This document shows positions 35,568 to 42,438 of a stretch of 64,000 nucleotides of DNA, piece after piece (within the stretch, counting starts at the first letter, position 1; each line of letters starts with the position of its first letter). The DNA comes from JAJPKK01 sp963824905 (GTDB lineage: Bacteria > Pseudomonadota > Alphaproteobacteria > Rhizobiales > Xanthobacteraceae): contig CAWGRH010000014.1 of the NCBI GenBank assembly GCA_963824905.1, positions 434,001-498,000 on the forward strand, written 5' to 3'. The notes beneath the pieces are model-generated. The model worked only from the letters and a program-made list of their open reading frames with translations, searched no databases and was not told where the DNA came from. Position numbers and translations under genes: made by a program.

Positions 35568-36592
35568 GTGGCCAGTTCGGGTCGGAAGGAAAGGGCAAGG
35601 TTGCCCTCGAGATTGTGCGTCGAGACCCGTCTGTTGCGGCTGCGGTGCGAGTCGGCGGCACGAATTCCGGGCACACTGGTGTTGGAACTGATGGAAGGAC
35701 CTATGCGCTGCGGCAGCTTCCGGCCGCCGCGATCGATCGGACGGTTCAAGTCGTCCTGCCGGCAGGGTCATATATCGATCTTCGTATCCTTGATCATGAA
35801 TTGCAGCTGCTTGGGCTCGGACCCGATTCAGTTGCAATCAGCCCAATGGCTCGCGTCATTTTGGACGAGCACAAGCAGTGGGAGCAAGCCTCGGGGCTTG
35901 GCCCGGCGATTGGCTCGACGCAGTCCGGCACCGGCGCTGCCGTAATGGCAATGACGGCACGGGGGGCCGGGGGTCTTCCTAACTCGGTACAAGCCGACGA
36001 GGAGCCGACCTTGCAGCCTTTTCTCAAGGACACCACTGAATTGATGCGACGCCTCCTGGACTCCGGACGACGGGTGGTCATTGAAGGGACGCAGGGATTC
36101 GGGCTTTCGCTACTGCAGGGCGGGTATTGGCCCAAGGCAACGAGCCGGGATACCACCGCAGCCGGCTTTCTGGCCGAAGCGGGGCTAAGTCCACTCGATG
36201 TAGACAATGTTACCATGGTGATCCGCTGCCATCCGATCCGGGTGGCTGGCGACTCCGGACCGCTAGCAGGTGAGACTACTTGGGAAAAAATCGCGGCAGA
36301 AGCCGGGCTCCCTCCTGACCACCGGGAGTTCACAACCGTCACCGGAAGAGTTCGGCGCGTCGGACACTTCGACCCGGAACTCGTGCGGCGCGCAATTCAA
36401 GTGAACGGTCCAGACCGAATTGTGCTCAATCACTTGGACTACGTCGACGGGCACGTTCGAGGGATGGAACTCCCCCTAAAAGCGCGGCAATTTGTGGAGT
36501 GGGTCGAAACGGCAATTGGTCGTTCGATTGACTGGCTCGGCACCAGCCCGTCCGCCGTCCTTAACCGTGAAGACGCATTTGCTCAAATTTGA
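35546..36592 (+). CDS. Adenylosuccinate synthetase paralogue with PurZ-like active site
   Basis: PurA-superfamily enzyme of 348 residues, about 80 shorter than housekeeping PurA. The P-loop reads GSEGKGK (Ser13), replacing the catalytic Asp of PurA's GDEGKGK, while the acid/base His is kept in GGTNSGHT (His43). TGRVRRVGHFD matches the aspartate-binding loop. The guanine-specificity motif TKLD of PurA is LNHLD here, hinting at a different phosphate donor. These changes recall phage PurZ, which adds aspartate to dGMP on the way to 2-aminoadenine. The start overlaps the fusion gene; it is convergent with the next gene. Enzymatic assignment is inferred. Confidence 0.85.
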   Translation: MSVSVVVGGQFGSEGKGKVALEIVRRDPSVAAAVRVGGTNSGHTGVGTDGRTYALRQLPAAAIDRTVQVVLPAGSYIDLRILDHELQLLGLGPDSVAISPMARVILDEHKQWEQASGLGPAIGSTQSGTGAAVMAMTARGAGGLPNSVQADEEPTLQPFLKDTTELMRRLLDSGRRVVIEGTQGFGLSLLQGGYWPKATSRDTTAAGFLAEAGLSPLDVDNVTMVIRCHPIRVAGDSGPLAGETTWEKIAAEAGLPPDHREFTTVTGRVRRVGHFDPELVRRAIQVNGPDRIVLNHLDYVDGHVRGMELPLKARQFVEWVETAIGRSIDWLGTSPSAVLNREDAFAQI

Positions 36593-36602
36593 GCGTGGCC
36601 GC

Positions 36603-37361
36603 CTAATTAAACGGTTGAAAATGTATTGACCATCCACCACCGACAAACGCGTCGGCTCGACGTTCGAGCTCACCCCCAAGAGGCGTTTGAGGGCACAGCA
36701 ACCAAAATACGCGGCAAGAGCCCCGGCGAAATATCAGCGGCTTCACACAAGCGCCATTAAATCTCTCTTGTAAGAGAGCCGTTAGCTGTCCGACCTGACG
36801 GACCGCAGAAGCCATTCGGTTGAGATGATGATAGACCAGAAGTGCCTGGCCGCGGTTCCAAAAAGGTTCGAGCTCATCCCAATAGATATATTTTCCTGAG
36901 CTGGCGTTGTGCTTCGGAACCGACTTTACTTCAATTCCGTTGTCCGGATCGAAGAAGACGAGGTCACTCGCTCGAGTGAGTTGGAAGCAAGCGTTCAACC
37001 AGTCAGATCTATGGCGTAGGCGATCTTCCCGCATCGATGAAGTGCTTTTTGGCAAGCTGGCAACAGCATCGCAGTAGACAGTGCCGCGCGGCAAAATCCT
37101 CGCGTTGGTCACCGCGGCGATGGAGCGTCGGTCTGAATCTACAAGCGTCCGCAATACTGCCAATAATTCCGTGTCAAGCCGTGCGAAGTCTGGTCGCTGC
37201 AAATAGGAGACATGCCGACCATCTCCATTATGGGCTTCATCTGGATAAAGACACCATACAACGCCAATTCGAACTCGACGCTCTTCCGCGACGCCAGATA
37301 GCCGACGCAACAAAGCGTATTTTGCGAAGTCACCAACGTCCCCAACATATCTATTCTGCAT
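36603..37361 (-). CDS. Uncharacterised protein with RlmJ-like features (YxGDxGDFxKY N-terminus, DPDNG motif)
   Basis: A 252-residue protein of a family I recognise only by pattern. It begins QNRYVGDVGDFAKYALLRRL and later has VWCLYPDEAHNGDGRH, LVFFDPDNGIEVKS near residue 139 and LLVYHHLNR. The opening and the DPDNG block resemble RlmJ-type adenine methyltransferases, where the corresponding motif is DPP(Y/F), but no clear SAM-binding glycine loop is visible. It follows the deaminase-like gene after 17 bases on the same strand, forming a probable two-gene operon convergent with the PurZ-like gene. Confidence 0.7.
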   Translation of the reverse strand: MQNRYVGDVGDFAKYALLRRLSGVAEERRVRIGVVWCLYPDEAHNGDGRHVSYLQRPDFARLDTELLAVLRTLVDSDRRSIAAVTNARILPRGTVYCDAVASLPKSTSSMREDRLRHRSDWLNACFQLTRASDLVFFDPDNGIEVKSVPKHNASSGKYIYWDELEPFWNRGQALLVYHHLNRMASAVRQVGQLTALLQERFNGACVKPLIFRRGSCRVFWLLCPQTPLGGELERRADAFVGGGWSIHFQPFN

Positions 37362-37378
37362 TCACGTCGTCCGGTGGC

Positions 37379-38483
37379 TCAGCGACGCGTCCGCATTTGA
37401 TCGTTGAGACGCTGCACTTGAGCCTTTAATGCTTCGACTTGGGCCCTCGCCTCGTCGAGTTCCGCTCGAACTCGCCGAAGGTCGTCCGCCGAGCGTCGCG
37501 CGTCAGCGCTGTCAATCTGAGCCTTCAGGCCATTGACATCCTCCTGTGCTCGTTTCGCTTCTTGTGCGGCCTGCGTAGCGCTTGTCGAAACGCTCGCGAT
37601 GAGGTTATGGGCTGCCATAACGTTCGCGTTTACTGCCCCGAAGAGAGAAAAGAGGCCTACCAGCGTGCCCGCTATCGCGAGGAGCCCCGCACCTAGAAAT
37701 ATGCGATTAGTTCGCTCGGCTCGCTTTGCGGCCGTCGACGCACTTCGAGCAAGCTTGGTTGCATCGGCTACCACGAGCGGAATGGAGCTTCGAATTGGCC
37801 TGTTCTTGCTGGCACGGTCAAAGTAGTATTCGGCCGGCTGGTCGTACTTTCGAGCGTCTGTCTTGTAAAAAGACTCAATTGGCGCATCCCTAACAGGCGC
37901 ATGGGTAGCGTCATGTGACGTTTTCGTAAACTCTATCCAGATCAACCCTTCATCGCCTCTGATGACGTACTCGTCTGACGTTAGGTTGTGCAGCGGGATC
38001 AGCAGATTCCCGTGGAATCCGGGGTCTACGAGTGGGCCAGTGCCGAGAAGGAGTTCCTCTGTGTACGTGAGTGATCCTGAGATTGAATCGGACGGCAATG
38101 TACTGAGGTAGGCGGAATTCCAACTCCGTTTGAACAAAGCTGATAGAGTTCGGCGGCAGAGTGAAGGTCCCGTCCTTTGTGATTGGATCCATGATCTTCT
38201 TGCCGTCCGCATCCCAATAGATGAACTGGCCTGCAGCTCTGACTTCGTAGGACGCCGATTTGAGACTATCGCGATCGTCCCTAAATGGGTGGATCATGCC
38301 TGTCTGCCGGACGTAGGCCTTGATATGTTCAGAAGATAGGAGTGCAGGCGGAATATCGGGGAACGGGTCGCTGTCGATGTCCGCTCCCCTGTATTTCTTG
38401 GAGCGACGTTCGGCTTCATCCGAGCACTCCGCGTACTGAATTTCGGCGGCAGGAAGCTGTTCCGGCGCACTTGCATTGACCAT
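37379..38483 (-). CDS. dCTP deaminase/dUTPase-fold protein with membrane segment and coiled coil; frameshifted
   Basis: Spliced across one frameshift this gene encodes about 367 residues. The N-terminal half has the dCTP-deaminase/dUTPase trimer fold: SASYEVRAAGQFIYWD, PPNSISFVQTE, AVRFNLRITHVHRG, then in the other frame LLLGTGPLVDPGFHGNL and GLIWIEFTKTS. Removing one A of the pair at 38054-38055 joins the two halves perfectly. A hydrophobic helix (FLGAGLLAIAGTLVGLFSLFG) and a long Glu/Ala/Gln coiled coil follow. A GAGGG ribosome site precedes ATG 38483. Whether it retains catalysis is unknown; it may be a nucleotide sensor anchored at the membrane. The break may be sequence error. Confidence 0.75.
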
Positions 38484-38496
38484 GACGGAGCCCTCG

Positions 38497-38802
38497 ATGA
38501 TTCACACCGGTTCGCTAATTGCTCTCGCGGTCTGTCTGATCGCCGCCGTGGCAACTATGGGTATCGGCGCAATTGCGCTTCACAATGCAGTAAAGGATTC
38601 ATCCGACCTTGCCTCCGAACTTCCAACGCGTCTGATCAAGGAGGATACCAGCGATGTTCGAGAATCCAACAGACGAAAAGCGCTCTTCGAGATGCTGCTT
38701 CTCCTGACCTTCCGCTCGATTCCGGGCGCCGTTCTTGTGCTAACTGGTATTGGCCTCCTTATCTGGACGTGCTGCTTGTTGTTGCCTATGTTTCGCGTGT
38801 GA
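38497..38802 (+). CDS. Small two-helix membrane protein of unknown function
   Basis: About 101 residues with transmembrane segments near residues 6-28 (LIALAVCLIAAVATMGIGAI) and 78-98 (VLVLTGIGLLIWTCCLLL), separated by a charged linker. GGAG seven bases upstream supports the ATG at 38497; TTG 38476 and ATG 38482 are alternatives. ATG 38482 shares the CATG with the divergent deaminase-like gene's start, so there is no intergenic promoter space. The next gene follows after 15 bases. No homologous family is recognised. Confidence 0.6.
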   Translation: MIHTGSLIALAVCLIAAVATMGIGAIALHNAVKDSSDLASELPTRLIKEDTSDVRESNRRKALFEMLLLLTFRSIPGAVLVLTGIGLLIWTCCLLLPMFRV

Positions 38803-38817
38803 ACCGTCGGAGCTTCG

Positions 38818-39114
38818 ATGAAATCCCGGAAGACGTTGAACACTATCACACGGCACATTCGTGCCACTGTAGAAGTAATCGAGGGCGAACCAGCGACTAT
38901 TCACGACTACGGGGTACCGCGTCAGGCTTGGATCCGCGGTGTCAAGCTGATGAAGCATTTCGGGTCGGATAAGGCGCTTGGTTTGATAGACGAGCGGGCG
39001 GAATCGGCTGCCGATCGCGGCAATTACGAAGCCGCACGTCGTTGGCGCGAGCTCATTATCGCAATACATGCCATCGAAGCGGATGAGCGCCTGCTCGGTG
39101 ATAACATGCATTGA
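38818..39114 (+). CDS. Hypothetical small helical protein
   Basis: A 98-residue protein with an all-helical look and a pattern seen in small alphaproteobacterial proteins of unknown role: YGVPRQAWIRGVKLMKHFG, then DERAESAADRGNYEAARRW near residue 60. A GGAG site lies six bases before ATG 38818. It follows the two-helix membrane protein closely and may share its transcript. No enzymatic motif is visible. Confidence 0.6.
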   Translation: MKSRKTLNTITRHIRATVEVIEGEPATIHDYGVPRQAWIRGVKLMKHFGSDKALGLIDERAESAADRGNYEAARRWRELIIAIHAIEADERLLGDNMH

Positions 39115-39187
39115 TGCTCTGTCCGGCTCCCAGCCATCGGCCGGGAAGGCGGTAGGCACGTTCCACGCCTGATCAATGTTCGTCGCC

Positions 39188-40015
39188 ATGAACTATCGAC
39201 ACGCCTACCACGCCGGCAATCACACCGAGGTGCTTAAGCATTCGGTGCTGGTTCTGCTTCTTCAACATCTTGTCAAAAAACCGGTGCCGTTCATTGTGCT
39301 TGAATCGCACGCGGGCGCCGGCAAATATGACCTGACCGCGACAGAGGCTGAAAAAACCGGCGAAGCCCAGGAAGGGATCGGCCGCGTCATCAACAAAGAT
39401 GTGCCCACGGCGTCCGCCTACCTTGAACTGGTTCGACGTTCAAATCCGGCGGGCCTTCGCAGCTATCCCGGCTCGCCGGCGATTGCGCAGGCGTTTTTGA
39501 GAGAGAGCGATCGACTGACAGCGTGCGAGCTCCGCGAAGACGATGCCGCGCTGCTGCGCAAGAATTTTATGCATGACCGGCGGGTTTCGGTACACGCCCG
39601 AGACGGCTACGAGGCGGTGGTTGCCCTCTTGCCCCCAAAGATCAAGCGGGGTCTGGTCTTTATTGACCCGTCATTCGAGCAGGTCGATGAATTTGAGCGG
39701 CTGGCCGACGGTTTGAACGCTGGGATCGAGCGGTGGCCCACCGGCATGTTCATGGCATGGTATCCGCTCAAGGACAGGTCTGGAATCCAGAGGTTGCGTG
39801 CACGTTATCGGCGTAGCAATCCACCGACACTCTGCTGCGAATTCCTGCGTGAACGTCTCGATGGCGTGAAGTTGGCCGGAAGCGGGCTCGTCATCTGCAA
39901 TCCGCCTTGGCAATTCGAGAGAAAGCTGGCCGCGCTTTGCGGCGAGCTCCTGGTCGCTTTCCAAGCGCGGGAAGGAACCTATTCGTTGGAATTCTGGATT
40001 CCCGAGCGCGAGTGA
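39188..40015 (+). CDS. rlmJ: 23S rRNA (adenine2030-N6)-methyltransferase RlmJ
   Basis: Methylates A2030 of 23S rRNA. Family features are MNYRHAYHAGNHTEVLKHSVL at the start, FIVLESHAGAGKYDL for SAM binding, RSYPGSPAIAQAFLR near residue 92, and the catalytic-type DPSFEQVDEF where the family has DPP(Y/F)E. The ATG at 39188 matches homologues; the frame opens four codons earlier at 39176. No clear ribosome site is seen. Codon use looks intermediate between island and backbone, so whether it belongs to the island is unclear. Confidence 0.93.
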   Translation: MNYRHAYHAGNHTEVLKHSVLVLLLQHLVKKPVPFIVLESHAGAGKYDLTATEAEKTGEAQEGIGRVINKDVPTASAYLELVRRSNPAGLRSYPGSPAIAQAFLRESDRLTACELREDDAALLRKNFMHDRRVSVHARDGYEAVVALLPPKIKRGLVFIDPSFEQVDEFERLADGLNAGIERWPTGMFMAWYPLKDRSGIQRLRARYRRSNPPTLCCEFLRERLDGVKLAGSGLVICNPPWQFERKLAALCGELLVAFQAREGTYSLEFWIPERE

Positions 40016-40060
40016 CCGGTTATTTTGGTCAAGGTGCGGGGCAGCCCGAAGAAAAGCGTC

Positions 40061-40091
40061 AAAAAAAGAGGCCCTGGCTTGCGCCAGGGCC
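40061..40091 (-). terminator. Intrinsic terminator for the PII gene
   Basis: Read on the minus strand, a perfect nine-base stem GGCCCTGGC/GCCAGGGCC with a four-base loop is followed by TCTTTTTTT. It lies about 64 bases beyond the stop codon of the glnK-like gene at 40155-40493 and 46 bases from the convergent rlmJ stop. Confidence 0.9.
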
Positions 40092-40154
40092 TCCCATGAC
40101 GGCGAGGGCAGTGCCGGGTAGTTGCCCCAACCGTATCTCTAAAATCTCTGCGCC

Positions 40155-40493
<339 letters not shown>

Positions 40494-40827
40494 TGATCTT
40501 TTTCCCTGCTCAAGCGGCTTCGATCCCCCGTAATGGCCCTCTCCGGTGGTCGGCCATCACGGTCGACCGACGCCAGAGCCAAATGGGCAATCAAGCCTCG
40601 TGCCAATTCTTTCAAATCGGCCATGTCGGCGGAATCGCGGTTTTTTGCGCGGGCCCCGCCGTTGGTGAAATCATGATTTTTCTGCGCTGCCACCTGCTTC
40701 TCGCGGTCGCATGCCTAAAAGTTAGGCATCGGAACCGCAGCTGTGCTGGCGGCCTGATCGTCCCGTATGTGGCAAAGGATGCTTTTCGGGAAGGGGTCTG
40801 AGGAAGCCGCCGCCGCGACGGGGGCTC
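40494..40827. other. Gap between the two PII genes, with a perfect palindrome
   Basis: The 334 bases contain no credible gene. A 19-base perfect inverted repeat ATGCCTAA-AAG-TTAGGCAT is at 40711-40729, which could be an operator or transcript hairpin for the downstream PII gene. I found no convincing -24/-12 (TGGCAC-N5-TTGC) promoter by eye. In related genomes an amtB gene typically stands beside each glnK. Confidence 0.6.
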
Positions 40828-41166
40828 CTACAGGGCGTCGCTGTCGGTCTCGCCGGTGCGGATGCGCACCGCATGCTCGATGTCCATCACGAAGATCTTG
40901 CCGTCGCCGATCTGGCCGGTGCGCGCGGTCGCAGTGATGGCATCGACGGTCCTGGCGGCGCGATCGCCCGGGACGGCGACCTCCAGACGGATTTTCGGCA
41001 GGAAGTTCACCGCGTATTCGGCGCCGCGATAGATTTCCGTGTGGCCCTTCTGCCGCCCATAGCCCTTGACCTCGGTCACCGTCATTCCGCTGATGCCGAG
41101 GGAGGTCAGGGCCTGCCGGACGTCGTCGAGCTTGAAGGGCTTGATGATCGCGACGATGAGCTTCAT
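40828..41166 (-). CDS. Nitrogen regulatory PII protein, copy 2 (GlnK type)
   Basis: Second PII protein of 112 residues. It shares the MKLIVAIIKPFKLDDVRQAL start, the T-loop RQKGHTEIYRGAEYAVNFLPK with its modifiable tyrosine, and IGDGKIFVMDIEHAVRIRTGE. Differences from copy 1 cluster after residue 60 (DRAARTVDAITATAR versus ASQVDKVIDAISSAAK). An AAGGAGG-type ribosome site precedes its ATG. A TTGACA sequence on the minus strand about 110 bases upstream could be a -35 element. Tandem PII copies suggest gene duplication within a former glnK-amtB array. Confidence 0.95.
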   Translation of the reverse strand: MKLIVAIIKPFKLDDVRQALTSLGISGMTVTEVKGYGRQKGHTEIYRGAEYAVNFLPKIRLEVAVPGDRAARTVDAITATARTGQIGDGKIFVMDIEHAVRIRTGETDSDAL

Positions 41167-41293
41167 GGCCGTGCCTCCTTCGAGCCGGCCTTATGCTTCG
41201 CGCCGCCATCGTGGCGCAGCGGGCATTCCGGCGTTGCCCGCGCATGTGTGATCAAAAATTGGGTTCACGCCCGATTGTCAAGCGCAAGAGTGC

Positions 41294-42178
41294 CTACGGC
41301 TTGTCCTCATGGCGCTCGCGCACGAGCCCCTCCTGGGCGACCGAAGCGACGAGCAGCCCGTCGCGGGTGAAGATGAGGCCGCGGGAGAAGCCGCGCGCGC
41401 CCGCAGCGTTCGGGCTGTCCTGGGCATAGAGGAGCCATTCGTCGGCGCGGAACGGCCGATGGAACCACAGCGCATGGTCGAGGCTCGCCGCCATGATCGT
41501 CTTCTCGAATACGGTGCGGCCGTGCGGGATGAGCGCGGAATCGAGCAGCATGAAGTCGGACGCGTAGGCGAGCGCGCAATGGTGGATCGCAGCGACGTCC
41601 GGCAGCGGTGCGGTGGTGCGGATCCACACGTTGAATCTACCGTCGGGATATTTCTTCCCGAGATAGCGGTCGAACTCCACCGGGCGCAGCTCGATCGGGC
41701 GCTCGCGCTCGTAATAGCGGCGCACGGAATCCGGCATCAGCGACAGAACACGGTCGCGCAGGTCGGTATCGCTCGGCAGCTCTTCCGGTGCCGGCACGTT
41801 CGGCATCGTCGCCTGATGGGTGACGCCGGGCTCACGGACGTGGAAAGACACCGACATCGAGAAAATCGCGTGGCCGTGCTGGATCGCCACCACGCGCCGC
41901 GTGGTGAAGCTCTTGCCGTCGCGGATGCGATCGACCTCGTAGATGATCGGCACCTTGGGGTCGCCGCCGAGCAGGAAATAGGCGTGCAGCGAATGCGGCG
42001 GCCGCTCGGCCAGGTCGTCGACGGTGCGGCAGGCCGCAACCAGCGCCTGACCAATGACCTGGCCGCCGAACACCCGCTGCCAGCCCTGCTGCGGCGAGCG
42101 GCCACGAAACAGGTTCACCTCGATCGGCTCGAGATCGAGGATGGCGACGAGATCCTGGACGGCTGATGTCATCGGCAC
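41294..42178 (-). CDS. tesB: Acyl-CoA thioesterase II
   Basis: Double-hotdog thioesterase hydrolysing medium- and long-chain acyl-CoAs, 294 residues (292 from the next ATG at 42172). Family blocks include NLFRGRSPQQGWQRVFGGQVIGQALVAA near residue 20, LHAYFLLGGDPKVPIIYEV, HCALAYASDFMLLDSAL near 205 and the catalytic segment SLDHALWFHRPFRADEWLLY. It is divergent from the UbiH-type gene, with a tandem-repeat tract between them. Confidence 0.95.
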   Translation of the reverse strand: MPMTSAVQDLVAILDLEPIEVNLFRGRSPQQGWQRVFGGQVIGQALVAACRTVDDLAERPPHSLHAYFLLGGDPKVPIIYEVDRIRDGKSFTTRRVVAIQHGHAIFSMSVSFHVREPGVTHQATMPNVPAPEELPSDTDLRDRVLSLMPDSVRRYYERERPIELRPVEFDRYLGKKYPDGRFNVWIRTTAPLPDVAAIHHCALAYASDFMLLDSALIPHGRTVFEKTIMAASLDHALWFHRPFRADEWLLYAQDSPNAAGARGFSRGLIFTRDGLLVASVAQEGLVRERHEDKP

Positions 42179-42200
42179 GAGGTCCGGATTCCCTTATGCT

Positions 42201-42284
42201 GTGCACTTAAGCTTTGCGCACTTAAGCTTTGCGCACTTATAGCTTTGCGCACTTAAGCCCTGCACACTTAAGCTTTGCGCATCG
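42201..42284. repeat. Direct tandem repeats of about 15 bp
   Basis: Five successive units of GCGCACTTAAGCTTT or close variants occupy 42201-42276 (one unit has an extra base), followed by a partial sixth, GCGCATCG. The units are AT-richer than their surroundings. They lie in the divergent gap between tesB and the UbiH-type gene, upstream of both starts. Confidence 0.92.
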
Positions 42285-42438
42285 AACTGCGCGCATGGTC
42301 TGCCGAGGCGGGTCATGCACGCCTCGGCGTACCGGCAAAGTCAATAGACGATGATCGCACCGCGGCCATGCGCTAGAAATGTGGGGCTGTCGTTGCAACA
42401 GCACGGCTCCGGTTGTTGATGGGGCGCGAGGTCACGAC

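Noticed and set aside
40494..40827. A degenerate amtB between the PII genes
   Set aside because: Reading all frames gave no AmtB-like hydrophobic segments; the gap is too short for even a fragment to be recognised.
42379..42438. Upstream ATG start for the UbiH-type hydroxylase
   Set aside because: The added residues (MWGCRCNSTAP) have no resemblance to the family and the GTG at 42439 has better spacing to the FAD motif.
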